From: Armatimonadota bacterium
GTDB lineage: Bacteria > Sysuimicrobiota > Sysuimicrobiia > Sysuimicrobiales > Humicultoraceae
Assembly: GCA_031459715.1 (NCBI GenBank)
Contig: JAVKIA010000025.1
Span: 1 to 35,892, forward strand
DNA: 35,892 bases
Reading direction: 5' to 3'
Part shown: positions 8,757-16,869 of the stretch, piece by piece
Position numbering within the stretch: position 1 is the stretch's first letter
Layout: each line of letters starts with the position of its first letter
The notes under the pieces: model-generated
Databases searched by the model: none
Seen by the model: only the letters and a program-made list of their open reading frames with translations
What the model was told of the DNA's origin: nothing
Made by a program: the position numbers and the translations under genes

Positions 8757-9203
8757 ATGCGCACACTGGTCTTGATCGTCGCCGCCACCCTGTTGTTGGC
8801 GGCATGCGGCGGCCGCACCGCCCAACAACCGCCGGCGGGGCCCACGCCTGCGGCGGGTCCCACGCCTGCGGCGGAGGCGCCCGCAGCCACCCCCGCCCCT
8901 ACCGGTGAGGCCCGGCCCGCATCTCCGGCGGGCGAGCAGGAAGTCAAGATCACCATGACCGAGTTCAAGTTTGAGCCGCAGACCGTGGAGGTGAAAGCGG
9001 GAAAGGTGGACTTCGAGCTGGTCAACGCCGGCACCGTCGAGCACTCCTTCGTCATCCTGGGCACCGACAAGCGCCTGGATTCGGTATCGCCGGGGCAGTC
9101 CGGGGAGCTGGAGGTGGAGCTGCGACCGGGCACCTATCAGGTTGAGTGCGACATCCCGGGGCACAAGGAGGCCGGAATGGTGATGACCATCGTGGTGAAG
9201 TGA
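8757..9203 (+). CDS. cupredoxin-domain lipoprotein (type 1 copper)
   Basis: Probable membrane-anchored blue-copper electron carrier or copper-binding protein, 148 residues. A lipoprotein signal ends in LLAAC with Cys17. Then comes a Pro/Ala/Thr linker with the repeat AGPTPA, and a plastocyanin-like domain from about residue 62. The copper ligands are complete: His96, Cys131, His136 and Met141, with the usual C-x4-H-x4-M spacing. A GGAGGG ribosome site precedes the ATG. It lies 1.8 kb from the nos operon and shares a palindromic upstream site with it, so it could donate electrons to NosZ. That role is inference. A small hairpin (9209-9228) without a U-run follows. Confidence 0.88.
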   Translation: MRTLVLIVAATLLLAACGGRTAQQPPAGPTPAAGPTPAAEAPAATPAPTGEARPASPAGEQEVKITMTEFKFEPQTVEVKAGKVDFELVNAGTVEHSFVILGTDKRLDSVSPGQSGELEVELRPGTYQVECDIPGHKEAGMVMTIVVK

Positions 9204-9243
9204 GGCCACGGGTGGGTCATCTCACCCGAAGTCTGAGGCAGCT

Positions 9244-9495
9244 ATGCGCGCCGGCTTTGCCGCATTCTGGGTCCTGATGGCCATCCTGGAGGTGGCCCGG
9301 CGGAGCAACCCGGACGTGGTGACCTGGCTGGGCGGTATTGCGCCCTGGCTGGTGGTGCTGATGACCCTGCTGCCCATCGTGGAGATGGTGCGCGAGTTCC
9401 GGCAGCGCCGCCCCGTCCGGGGTGTGCGCACCGCACTGTGGACCGTGCTGGGCGTGGTCACCCTTTTGTTCGGGCCAGCCTGGCTGCGCTTTTAG
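9244..9495 (+). CDS. small hypothetical membrane protein
   Basis: Unrecognised 83-residue protein with two or three hydrophobic segments (around residues 3-17, 27-45 and 64-80). These are separated by a charged stretch (VREFRQRRPVRGVR). A weak GAGG ribosome site lies close to the ATG. It begins 40 bases after the cupredoxin and is probably co-transcribed with it. Nothing in the sequence points to a function; coding status is likely but not certain. Confidence 0.55.
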   Translation: MRAGFAAFWVLMAILEVARRSNPDVVTWLGGIAPWLVVLMTLLPIVEMVREFRQRRPVRGVRTALWTVLGVVTLLFGPAWLRF

Positions 9496-9645
9496 CAGAG
9501 GCGCGGTACGCACCTGACCGGATCTTACCCTCTAACCCTGACGGGAGGAAACGATCGGCCGCAATGCTGCGCTGTCATCGCTGCGGAGGCGTCACTGGCG
9601 CGCGACGCCCACCAGCGGGTGGTCGCGAACCTTATCCCCTGGGAC

Positions 9646-10053
9646 TTACGAAGCCCAGAGTTGAACGCGGAGCCCGGGGATTCGCTGGAACTCCCTGACA
9701 TCCGTCGTCGCCACCTGAAACCCCAGAGCGACTGCAGTAGCGCCGATGAGCAGGTCGTGTGCGCCTACAGCCTGTCTTTTCTTCATGACCTGAGCCCATA
9801 GGCGGGCGTGGATCCGGGCTGCCTGCAGGTCGAACTCAGCGACTGGAAACCGGCTGAGGATCGCCTCGACAAAGCGCTCCCGTTGAGCGCGGGCCGAGGG
9901 GCTGGCCGCCCGGTGAACGCCGTGGAGCAGTTCGCTCGCAGTCACCGCGCTAATCGCCACCGGCTCGCCCTCCTGAGCAGCCAGATACCGATCGAGGTGA
10001 AGACGCCCGCGCTCGGCCTCAATGAACACGGTCGAGTCGATCAGGATGCCCAC
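9646..10053 (-). CDS. vapC: VapC-like PIN-domain ribonuclease toxin
   Basis: PIN-domain endoribonuclease, toxin of a type II toxin-antitoxin pair, 135 residues. The four acidic metal-binding residues are all present: Asp6 (LIDSTVF), Glu41 (TASELLHG), Asp100 (AHDLLIGATA) and Asp118 (ATTDVREF). The gene overlaps the antitoxin gene by 13 bases, the usual antitoxin-first arrangement. VapC toxins cut tRNA or rRNA at defined sites; the target here is unknown. The 150 bases between its 3' end and the small membrane-protein gene hold nothing I can support. Confidence 0.9.
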   Translation of the reverse strand: MGILIDSTVFIEAERGRLHLDRYLAAQEGEPVAISAVTASELLHGVHRAASPSARAQRERFVEAILSRFPVAEFDLQAARIHARLWAQVMKKRQAVGAHDLLIGATAVALGFQVATTDVREFQRIPGLRVQLWAS

Positions 10054-10322
10054 GGCCCCGGCTGAACCGATCCTGCGGCCTCTCTGGCGGCTTCGAGATC
10101 AGCAGCAAAGTCGTCGACGTCGCCGGGGTCTAGGTGAGGGAGGTCGGCAAGAATTCCCGGCAGGTGCCGTAACCTAACGGGAGCTGCGGCCTCAGTAGGA
10201 CCCAGTTCTGCCACAGGTTTGCCTCCTTTGAGGAGGATAAAACGCTCCCCCTGGAAACGCACGCGACCGAGAATGTCGGAGAAGTTCCGCACAGCCTCCG
10301 TGACAGAGAGCCGCCTCGGCAT
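10041..10322 (-). CDS. vapB: VapB/Phd-type antitoxin
   Basis: Antitoxin partner of the PIN toxin, 93 residues. The N-terminal MPRRLSVTEAVRNFSDILGRV has the Phd/YefM-like DNA-binding pattern. ERFILLKGGKPVAEL follows, then a toxin-wrapping tail rich in Asp and Ala. I choose the ATG at 10322 because the domain begins there and a promoter sits just upstream. An in-frame extension to 10439 would place the promoter inside the gene. Antitoxins of this class usually repress their own promoter, which fits the palindromes at 10333-10349. Confidence 0.85.
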   Translation of the reverse strand: MPRRLSVTEAVRNFSDILGRVRFQGERFILLKGGKPVAELGPTEAAAPVRLRHLPGILADLPHLDPGDVDDFAADLEAAREAAGSVQPGPWAS

Positions 10323-10332
10323 GGAGTACACT

Positions 10333-10374
10333 CTGATGGAATCAGATTCTAAAACTATCACAGAAAGCGAGCAA
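10333..10374 (-). promoter_or_regulatory. vapBC promoter with overlapping operator palindromes
   Basis: On the minus strand TTGCTC (10369-10374) and TAGAAT (10346-10351) are separated by 17 bases, a fair sigma-70 promoter. Two overlapping inverted repeats cover the -10 and the start region: GAATC-A-GATTC (10339-10349) and CTGAT-GGA-ATCAG (10333-10345). This is where an autorepressing toxin-antitoxin complex would bind. The start codon is 11-12 bases further on. Confidence 0.55.
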
Positions 10375-10475
10375 CCGCGGGTAAATGGTCCACGCAATGC
10401 CGAATGCCGTGCCCGTCCCCTCCAGCCGCACTCCGGCACGTAGGGGTCGTGATAACGGCCCGACGTGTGGAACTC

Positions 10476-10493
10476 CTCGGGTCCTCACCCGAT
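10476..10493 (+). promoter_or_regulatory. ATCGGG-N6-CCCGAT-type palindrome before rrf2-nosZ
   Basis: CTCGGG-N6-CCCGAT, one mismatch from the window consensus, 103 bases before the rrf2 start. A weak -10-like sequence (GATTGT, 10514-10519) sits about 32 bases from its centre, so the site would occupy an activator position near -40. It is separate from the longer inverted repeat at 10549-10573. Confidence 0.5.
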
Positions 10494-10548
10494 GGAAATT
10501 CCTCTGCCCACCTGATTGTTGCGGGCGGGCCCTGGCCGTAGGCTTTTC

Positions 10549-10573
10549 ATGACAAAGTTCGCATCTTTGTCAT
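10549..10573 (+). promoter_or_regulatory. 25-bp inverted repeat, likely Rrf2 operator
   Basis: A perfect 9-bp inverted repeat, ATGACAAAG-N7-CTTTGTCAT, 23 bases before the rrf2 ATG. The right arm also overlaps a direct repeat (CATCTTTG at 10562-10569 and 10571-10578). Rrf2-family proteins bind palindromes of about this size and often control their own operon. The position downstream of the predicted start site suggests repression. Assignment to this Rrf2 protein is inference. Confidence 0.6.
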
Positions 10574-10596
10574 CTTTGCCCTGTTCTCCTAGACCG

Positions 10597-11073
10597 ATGC
10601 AGCTGACACGTCAGGCCCGGTATGCCGTGCGGACGGTCCTTGACCTCTCCCTGCGCCCCCAGGGCCGGCTGGGAGAGATCGCCGCCCGCCAGGGCATCCC
10701 GCGCAGCTACATGGCGCGGGTCGTCCAGGGCCTCAACCGCGCCGGGATTATCCGCACCAGGCGCGGGGTGGGCGGAGGCGTGCGGCTGGCCCGGCCGGCA
10801 ACCGGGATCACCCTGGGAGAGGTGATCGCTGCGGCCGAGGGCTCGCTGGCGGTCAACCTCTGCGTGCTCTGGAAGGACTGCATCTGTCCGCAACCGTGTC
10901 CGGTCCGCGCTGCCCTCGCCCGCCTGGAAGCCGCCATGAACCGGGAACTGGCGGTCACGGTGGCGGAACTGGCCGCCCGGCTTCCGTCGCCGGCCCGCCG
11001 CCGCGGAGGAGGCGGCGAGCGGGAACAGCCGCCGAGGCGACGTCCGACCATTGAAAGGAGGGAGAGGCAATGA
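10597..11073 (+). CDS. Rrf2-family regulator with Fe-S cysteines (NsrR/IscR-like)
   Basis: Winged-helix Rrf2 transcription regulator, 158 residues. The domain begins MQLTRQARYAVR and contains the wing GVGGGVRLARPA. The cluster-binding cysteines are Cys89, Cys95 and Cys101 (C-x5-C-x5-C, as in IscR and NsrR), with an extra Cys97. The protein is therefore likely a sensor of NO, oxygen or Fe-S status. The start at 10597 fits the conserved N-terminus. A basic, Pro/Arg-rich tail from about residue 130 is longer than usual. It overlaps nosZ by 4 bases (ATGA), so regulator and reductase are made from one message. The nearby 25-bp palindrome is its probable operator. Confidence 0.87.
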   Translation: MQLTRQARYAVRTVLDLSLRPQGRLGEIAARQGIPRSYMARVVQGLNRAGIIRTRRGVGGGVRLARPATGITLGEVIAAAEGSLAVNLCVLWKDCICPQPCPVRAALARLEAAMNRELAVTVAELAARLPSPARRRGGGGEREQPPRRRPTIERRERQ

Positions 11074-13052
11074 AGGTCCGTACGCAGGGGGTGACGGTCG
11101 TTCTGGCCCTCGCCCTCATCCTGGCCCTGGCCCTGATAGTCCGGCAGGGGACCAGTACCGGGCAGTCGCTGCCCCGCGACCTGCAGGAGCTGGTGCAGGC
11201 TCGCAAGCTTACACCGGACCAGGTGCGGGCGGCGTTGCAGACCTACGTCCCCCCGGGGCAGTATGACGAGTACCTGATGTTCTCTTCCGGGGGGCAGTCG
11301 GGGCAGGTCTTGGTCTACGGTCTGCCTTCCATGCGCCTGCTGCGGGTGATCGGCGTCTTCGCACCGGAACCGTGGCAGGGCTACGGGTTCAGCAAGGAGA
11401 CCCGCCAGGTGCTGGGGGAGGGGGAAACTCCGGAGGAGGCCCTCACCTGGGGTGACACCCACCACCCCGCCATCAGTGAGACCAACGGGGAGTACGACGG
11501 GCAGTTCCTCTTCATCAACGACAAGGCCAACGCCCGCATGGCTGTGGTCGACCTGCGGGACTTCGCCACGAAGCAGATTGTGAAGAATCCCAACGCCGCC
11601 AGCAACCACGGTGCGGTGGTCAGCCCCAACACGGAGTACGTGCTGGAGGCCACCCAGTACGCCGCCCCCTTCCCCTTCGGCTACCAGCCTGTGACCCAGG
11701 AATCCTACAATGCCCGCTTCCGCGGTCTGGCCACCTTCTGGAAATTTGACCGGGGCAGGGGGCGCATTGACCCGGCGGCGTCCTTCCAGATCGAGCTGCC
11801 TCCTTACTGGCAGGACCTGGCCGACTTCGGCAAGCTGGAGAGTGACGGCTGGGTCCTCATGAACTCCTTCAACACCGAGCGGGCCATCGGCGGCACCCTC
11901 CAGAAGCAACCGCCCATGGAGATCGGTGCCTCGGCGCGGGACATGGACTACCTGCACATCATCAACTGGAAGAAGGCTGCGCAGTTGGTCGCCCAGGGCA
12001 AGGGCAGGGTGGTCAACGGCATGCGCGTCCTCCCCCTGCAGGTGGCCATCGACCAGGGAGTCCTCTACTTCGCCCCCCAGCCCAAGAGCCCGCACGGCAA
12101 CGACGTGGCTCCCCGCGGCGACTACATCGTTACCGCCGGCAAGCTGGACCCCAACGTCACCGTTTACTCCTTCAAGAAGATCCAGGAGGCCATCAAGGCG
12201 CGGGCTTTCTCCGGGAAGGACCCCTACGGAGTCCCCATCCTGGCCTTCGACCGGGTGGTGGCGGCGCAGGTCAAGGTGGGCCTGGGGCCGCTGCACACCC
12301 AGTTCGACGACAAGGGCAACGCCTACACCAGCATCTTCCTGGACAGCGCCGTATCCAAGTGGACCCTGGGGCCGCCCTACAAGAACGCCGCGGAAGGCTG
12401 GAAGCTGGTGGACAAGATCTCCGTGCAGTACAACATCGGCCACCTGGCCGCAGTCATGGGCGACACCGTCAAGCCGGGCGGGAAGTACCTGGTGGCCCTG
12501 AACAAGTGGTCGGTGGACCAGTACAGGAACATCGGTCCCCTCTTCCCCCAGAACCTCCAGCTCATCGACATCAGCGGCGAGAAGATGAAGCTGCTGAGCA
12601 ACACTCCCGTGGGCCTGGCCGAGCCCCACCTGGCGCAGATCATCCCCATGGACCGGGTGAAGGCGTGGGCCACCTACCCGCAGCCGGGGACCAACCCGCT
12701 GACCATGCGGCCGGACCCGCAGGCCATCAAGGCGGGGCAGGCACGCATTGTCCGCCGCGGGAACACTGTAGAGGTGTGGATGACGGCTATGCGCAGCCAC
12801 TTCACACCTGACCGCATTCGGGTCAAGAAGGGCGACACCGTGATCCTGCACATCACCAACATCGAGCGGACGAAGGACGCCATCCACGGCTTCGCCATCG
12901 ACCGGTACAACATCAACCTATCCCTGGAGCCCGGCAAGTACGAGACGGTGACCTTCCGGGCGAATAAGGTGGGGACGTTTCCCTTCTACTGCACCGAGTT
13001 CTGCTCGGCCCTCCACCTGGAGATGGCCGGCTACCTGGAGGTGACGCCATAG
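11070..13052 (+). CDS. nosZ: nitrous-oxide reductase, clade II
   Basis: Periplasmic multicopper enzyme reducing N2O to N2, 660 residues. All seven CuZ histidines can be located: His131 and His132 (DTHHP), His180 (NHGA), His296 (YLHII), His342 (SPHGND), His409 (PLHTQFD) and His520 (EPHLAQ). The C-terminal CuA cupredoxin domain has His606, then CTEFCSALHLEM with Cys641, Cys645, His649 and Met652. The motif DTHHPAISETNGEYDG is of the clade II (atypical) kind. The leader is a plain hydrophobic Sec-like segment without a twin-arginine motif, also a clade II trait. A strong AAAGGAGGG ribosome site precedes the ATG, and the start overlaps the rrf2 stop. A large hairpin follows before the accessory genes. 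Confidence 0.97.
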   Translation: MKVRTQGVTVVLALALILALALIVRQGTSTGQSLPRDLQELVQARKLTPDQVRAALQTYVPPGQYDEYLMFSSGGQSGQVLVYGLPSMRLLRVIGVFAPEPWQGYGFSKETRQVLGEGETPEEALTWGDTHHPAISETNGEYDGQFLFINDKANARMAVVDLRDFATKQIVKNPNAASNHGAVVSPNTEYVLEATQYAAPFPFGYQPVTQESYNARFRGLATFWKFDRGRGRIDPAASFQIELPPYWQDLADFGKLESDGWVLMNSFNTERAIGGTLQKQPPMEIGASARDMDYLHIINWKKAAQLVAQGKGRVVNGMRVLPLQVAIDQGVLYFAPQPKSPHGNDVAPRGDYIVTAGKLDPNVTVYSFKKIQEAIKARAFSGKDPYGVPILAFDRVVAAQVKVGLGPLHTQFDDKGNAYTSIFLDSAVSKWTLGPPYKNAAEGWKLVDKISVQYNIGHLAAVMGDTVKPGGKYLVALNKWSVDQYRNIGPLFPQNLQLIDISGEKMKLLSNTPVGLAEPHLAQIIPMDRVKAWATYPQPGTNPLTMRPDPQAIKAGQARIVRRGNTVEVWMTAMRSHFTPDRIRVKKGDTVILHITNIERTKDAIHGFAIDRYNINLSLEPGKYETVTFRANKVGTFPFYCTEFCSALHLEMAGYLEVTP

Positions 13053-13076
13053 CCCCCGCGAGGCCCGGCCGGATCG

Positions 13077-13112
13077 CTCCCCTGCCCGCCGCGGACGATG
13101 CGGGCGGGGGAG
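13077..13112 (+). other. strong intercistronic hairpin after nosZ
   Basis: A 13-bp stem (13077-13089 with 13100-13112, one G-U pair) and a 10-base loop lie between nosZ and the next nos gene. No U-run follows, so it is not a classical terminator. It could stabilise the 3' end of nosZ mRNA or partly stop transcription, giving more NosZ than assembly proteins. Confidence 0.6.
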
Positions 13113-13140
13113 GCCGTCCGGAGCTCAGGAGGCCGCAGCC

Positions 13141-13755
13141 ATGGCCACCGGGACGTTGCAGGGACCGGTGAGGTTCGCCCATCCGGCCAGGATGCCGCGG
13201 CGAGGTCGACTGCCGCTGCTGGCGGCGGTTCTGCTGCTGCTGCTCTCCCTGGTCTTCCCCTACTGGCAGGTCACCCTTTATGCCCCCCAATACCCCGAGG
13301 GCCTGCGGGCCCGCGTCTACCTCACGCACGTCGGGGGCGACGCCCAGGAGATCACCACCCTCAACCACTACATCGGCATGCCGGGGCTGGATGTCGCCGC
13401 CCCCCTGGAGCGGCGGCTGGCGGTGCCGCTGGTCCTGCTCTCGGCTGCGGCGCTGCTGCTCTTGGCGGCCCGCCGTCTTCCAGCCAGACGATGGCTGCAG
13501 CTCCTGCTGCGTCTCCCGGTGGTACTCCTGCCCGCGGTTGTGCTGGCCGATCTGGCCTACTGGCTATGGTGGATGGGACACACCATTGACCCTACCGCAC
13601 CCATCACCATCGAACCGTTCATGCCCACCATCCTCGGCCGCGGCGGTGTGATGCAGTTCTCCACATCCGCCACCTTCGGTGTGGGCTTCTTCCTGGCCCT
13701 GGCGGCGTCGGTCCTTTCCCTCTACGACTTCGCCCGCGGGAGGGCGAGGGGCTGA
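13141..13755 (+). CDS. nosB: NosB-like membrane protein of clade II nos clusters
   Basis: Integral membrane protein, 204 residues, lying between nosZ and nosD, where clade II clusters commonly carry nosB. One N-terminal helix (about 25-42) is followed by an extracytoplasmic loop with PYWQVTLYAPQYPEGL and LNHYIGM. Three further helices follow (about 96-114, 125-145 and 181-199). The loop His and Met residues could bind metal or contact the periplasmic machinery. The function of NosB is not established. An AGGAGG site at 13127-13132 supports the ATG. The stop overlaps the nosD start (TGATG). The name rests on position and general form, not on an alignment. Confidence 0.65.
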   Translation: MATGTLQGPVRFAHPARMPRRGRLPLLAAVLLLLLSLVFPYWQVTLYAPQYPEGLRARVYLTHVGGDAQEITTLNHYIGMPGLDVAAPLERRLAVPLVLLSAAALLLLAARRLPARRWLQLLLRLPVVLLPAVVLADLAYWLWWMGHTIDPTAPITIEPFMPTILGRGGVMQFSTSATFGVGFFLALAASVLSLYDFARGRARG

Positions 13756-15167
13756 TGCCTGCCTCCCTCCTCCCATCCCCGCACGGGCCGATGCCGCGGG
13801 CCGCGCTGGCCGTCGCGGCGGGTCTGGCCCTGTCGGTGGGGGTGGCTGCTGCGGCCGGTCCGCCCGCCACCGCCGCGCCCTCCCTGCAGACCCGCATCGA
13901 CGCCGCTCCACCCGGGGCCACAGTGACGGTGCGGGGCGTGGAGCAGGGCCCCGTGGTCATCAGCAAGCCGCTGCGGCTGGTGGGGGAGCCCGGAGCCGTG
14001 ATCGACGGAGGCGGACGGGGGACAGTGGTGCGGGTCACGGCGCCGGGGGTGATCCTCAGCCGCCTTTCCCTGCGCCGCAGCGGCACAGACCTCAATGAGG
14101 AGGACGCCGGCGTGGCCCTCCATGCGCCCGACGCGCTCCTGGAAGACCTGACGCTGGAGGAGGTCCTCTTCGGCCTGAACCTGAAGCGGGCGGATCGCGC
14201 CGTGATCCGTCGGGTGACCATGCGGGGATACGACCTGCCGCCGGGCCGGCGGGGCGACGCGGTGCGGCTGTGGTACAGCCAGCGCGTGGTGCTCAGCGAC
14301 GTGCGCATCCGCCGCCTGCGGGACGTGCTCATCTGGTTCTCCCGCTCCTCGGTGCTGCACGCGCTGGACGTGGCTTCCTCACGCTACGGCGTCCACCTCA
14401 TGTACGCCGACGACCTGCGCCTGCTGGAAGGCACCTTCACCGACAACGCTGTGGGGGCCTACGTCATGTACAGCAGCGGAGTACGCATCGAGGGGAACCG
14501 CTTCCTGCGGCACCGCGGGAGTACCGGGGTGGGGCTGGCCTTCAAGGAGTCCGACGACGTGGTGGCGCGGGGCAACCTGCTGGCCGGAAACCACGTGGGG
14601 CTGTACCTGGACGGGACGCCCCTGCGGGAAGGTGGCCGCAGTGAGATCAGCGGTAACACCATAGCCGGCAACGAGACGGGGATCGTCCTGCTATCCAGCG
14701 CCAGCGGCAACGTGATTGTGGGCAACCGCTTCGACCATAACGCCCGCCAGGTGCGCCTGGAGGGTGGGGCGCAGGCAGTCAACCTCTGGGCCCGCGCCGG
14801 CCGGGGCAACTACTGGAGCGACCACGTCGCCCTGGACGCCGACGGAGACGGCGTGGCCGACCTTCCCTACCGGGCGCAGGAGTGGTTCGAGCGGCTGGAG
14901 GATCGGCTCCCTGCGGCTGCCCTCTTCTGGGGCAGCACCGCCGTGGCGGCGGTGGACTTCGCCAGCAGGCTGCTGCCCCTCTTCCCGCCCCACGTCCTGG
15001 TCGAGGACCCATCGCCGCTGATGGCCCTACCCGTCGTCCCGGAGCACCGAGGGGAACCCGCCTCCCCGCCATTTGCCGCCGCGTCTGCACTGCTGGCCCT
15101 TGGGGGAGGAGCAACGCTCTGGCGGACGGGGGCGCCCCGCCGCTTTAGAAGGGAGAAGCCCAGGTGA
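13755..15167 (+). CDS. nosD: NosD, periplasmic nos maturation protein
   Basis: Right-handed beta-helix protein needed to mature the CuZ centre of NosZ, 470 residues. A signal peptide (hydrophobic stretch about residues 15-36; the true start may be the second Met at residue 13) is followed by many short parallel-helix repeats such as VRIEGNRFLRHRG, NLLAGNHVGLYLDG and NTIAGNETGIVLL. The family-typical YWSDHVALDADGDGVADLPY ends the repeat region. A C-terminal hydrophobic segment (about residues 442-457) may anchor it to the membrane. It overlaps nosB by one base and nosF by four. NosD works with NosF and NosY as one membrane complex, which matches the gene order. Confidence 0.95.
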   Translation: MPASLLPSPHGPMPRAALAVAAGLALSVGVAAAAGPPATAAPSLQTRIDAAPPGATVTVRGVEQGPVVISKPLRLVGEPGAVIDGGGRGTVVRVTAPGVILSRLSLRRSGTDLNEEDAGVALHAPDALLEDLTLEEVLFGLNLKRADRAVIRRVTMRGYDLPPGRRGDAVRLWYSQRVVLSDVRIRRLRDVLIWFSRSSVLHALDVASSRYGVHLMYADDLRLLEGTFTDNAVGAYVMYSSGVRIEGNRFLRHRGSTGVGLAFKESDDVVARGNLLAGNHVGLYLDGTPLREGGRSEISGNTIAGNETGIVLLSSASGNVIVGNRFDHNARQVRLEGGAQAVNLWARAGRGNYWSDHVALDADGDGVADLPYRAQEWFERLEDRLPAAALFWGSTAVAAVDFASRLLPLFPPHVLVEDPSPLMALPVVPEHRGEPASPPFAAASALLALGGGATLWRTGAPRRFRREKPR

Positions 15168-16045
15168 TCCGCCTGGAGGGTATCACTGTCCGCTACGGCC
15201 GACGCACCATCCTCCGCGGCGTCGACCTGCAGATCCCGGCGGGGCAACGCGTGGCCGTCGTGGGGCCCAACGGGGCCGGCAAGACGACTTTGATCCGCAC
15301 CCTGCTGGCGCTCGCGCCCTTCTCCGGGACTGCCACCATCGGCGGGTTCGACACCAGGCGGGAGGGCTGGCGCGCCCGGGCCCTGGTGGGCTACGTCCCC
15401 CAGTCACCGTCCTTTCCCGGCGCGCTCACCGCCGCTGAGGTGATCTCGCTCTTCCAGGAGCTGCGCGGCCTGCCCGCGGCCCCGCTGACTCTGTTGCAGA
15501 CGGTCGGCCTGGAAGATGCCGCGGACAGTCCGGTACGCACCCTTTCCGGCGGTATGGTGCGCCGGCTGGCGCTGGCTGTGGCCTGTATCGGTAACCCGCC
15601 AGTGTGGCTGCTTGATGAGCCGACCAGCCAGCTGGACGCAGCAGGAGAACGACTGGTGCTGGAGTGGCTGGAAGCGGCCGGGCGGGAGGGTAAGACGATA
15701 CTGCTGGCCACGCACCACCTGGATGGGCTGGGCGCGGTCGTAGACCGCGTCGTCCTCCTGGAGGAGGGGCGGATCGCTGCTGCAGCGGAAGTCTCCGCGC
15801 TGTACGCCCGTCGCTGGGTGGAGGTGGTCACGGTGCCACCGATGCCGGCTGGTTTGCCGGCGGCGGTGCGGGTGCTGGCCACCAGCAACGGCCGCCTGCG
15901 CCTGCAGGTGCCGGACGCGGTCCTGGCGGAGGCGGTCCGCACCCTGGGAGGACGGCCGCTGCGGATCCACGAGCCGCGCCTGGAAGACATCCTTCGCCAG
16001 CCGGATCTGCTGCGGGAGGGCCTGCCGCGGGAGGGCCACACGTGA
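15164..16045 (+). CDS. nosF: NosF, ABC transporter ATP-binding protein
   Basis: ATPase of the NosDFY complex, 293 residues. Walker A is GPNGAGKTT at residues 34-42. The signature is LSGGMVRRL, Walker B is VWLLDEPTSQLD and the switch His is in LATHHLD. The C-terminal 90 residues form the extra domain usual in NosF. The GTG start overlaps the nosD stop (GTGA), with AGGGAGAA upstream as ribosome site. It acts at the cytoplasmic face, powering transfer of a sulfur species or conformational work needed for CuZ assembly. Confidence 0.94.
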   Translation: MIRLEGITVRYGRRTILRGVDLQIPAGQRVAVVGPNGAGKTTLIRTLLALAPFSGTATIGGFDTRREGWRARALVGYVPQSPSFPGALTAAEVISLFQELRGLPAAPLTLLQTVGLEDAADSPVRTLSGGMVRRLALAVACIGNPPVWLLDEPTSQLDAAGERLVLEWLEAAGREGKTILLATHHLDGLGAVVDRVVLLEEGRIAAAAEVSALYARRWVEVVTVPPMPAGLPAAVRVLATSNGRLRLQVPDAVLAEAVRTLGGRPLRIHEPRLEDILRQPDLLREGLPREGHT

Positions 16046-16869
16046 ACGCCGTCCGGGTCCTGGCCCGCTGGGACACCCGCGCCGTGCTGCGGGACCGCTG
16101 GTTCATTTCCGCTGCCGTCGCTTTCGGCGCGCTCACCCTCGCTGCCGCCGCACTGGCCCTGGCCAGCCCGTCCATCGCCGGTCTCTCCTCCTTCGACCGC
16201 ATCACCGCCACCCTGATCCACCTGACGATGCTGTTCGCACCGCTGCTCGGCCTGACCGCCGGCGCCGGATGGATCGCTGGCGAGCGCGAAAGCGGCGCCC
16301 TGATCATGCTCCTAAGCCAGCCGCTGCAGCGGGCGGAGCTGTTCGCCGGCAAGTACCTGGGGGTGGCCCGGGCGCTGCTGGCCGCCGTGCTGACGGGATT
16401 CGGCAGCGCCGGGGTGCTCCTGGCGGCCCGCGTGGGTTCGGACCAGCTGCCCGCCTTCCTCTGGCTGGTTGTGCTGGCGCTGCTGCTGGCTCTGGCATCG
16501 CTTTCCCTGGGGTTCCTCCTTTCGGCGGCAGCACCAAACCGCAGCCGAGCCCTGGGTGAGGCGCTGCTTGCCTGGCTCGTCCTGGTTATCGTCAGCGACC
16601 TGGGCATTTTGGGGACCGCCCTCATCCTGCGCCTGCCCGCACCGGTCGTCCTGGTCCTGGCCGCCCTCAACCCGGTGAGCGCCTTCCGCATGGCCGCCAT
16701 CCTGGGCGTCAGCGGCACCGCTGAGCTGCTGGGGCCTGTGGGACTCTACGCGGCAGAGCGCCTGGGCCCGGTGGGACTGCTGGCCGCACTGTGCGCGGTC
16801 CTGGTCTGCTGGGCCGTCGGTGCCTACTACGCCGCCCGGCTGCGGTTTGAGCAGGTGGTGGAGACGTGA
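16042..16869 (+). CDS. nosY: NosY, ABC transporter permease
   Basis: Membrane subunit of NosDFY, 275 residues with about six helices. The block TAGAGWIAGERESGALIMLLSQPL is typical of NosY-like ABC-2 permeases. The final helix (VGLLAALCAVLVCWAVGAYY) is followed by a short basic tail. The GTG start overlaps the nosF stop (GTGA), and its stop overlaps the next gene in the same way. The unbroken coupling nosB-D-F-Y-lipoprotein points to fixed stoichiometry. Confidence 0.93.
   Translation: MNAVRVLARWDTRAVLRDRWFISAAVAFGALTLAAAALALASPSIAGLSSFDRITATLIHLTMLFAPLLGLTAGAGWIAGERESGALIMLLSQPLQRAELFAGKYLGVARALLAAVLTGFGSAGVLLAARVGSDQLPAFLWLVVLALLLALASLSLGFLLSAAAPNRSRALGEALLAWLVLVIVSDLGILGTALILRLPAPVVLVLAALNPVSAFRMAAILGVSGTAELLGPVGLYAAERLGPVGLLAALCAVLVCWAVGAYYAARLRFEQVVET

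Noticed and set aside
7073-9133. 686-codon open frame opposite the FAD oxidoreductase and cupredoxin
   Set aside because: Low-complexity antisense frame spanning two real genes and a promoter region.
9564-9698. Small frame with a CxxC near its start (MLRCHRCGG)
   Set aside because: Only 44 codons; the second half runs antisense through vapC, the ribosome-site spacing is poor, and there is no zinc-ribbon completion.
10707-12887. 726-codon open frame opposite nosZ
   Set aside because: Antisense shadow of a gene with all catalytic ligands intact; no recognisable domain.
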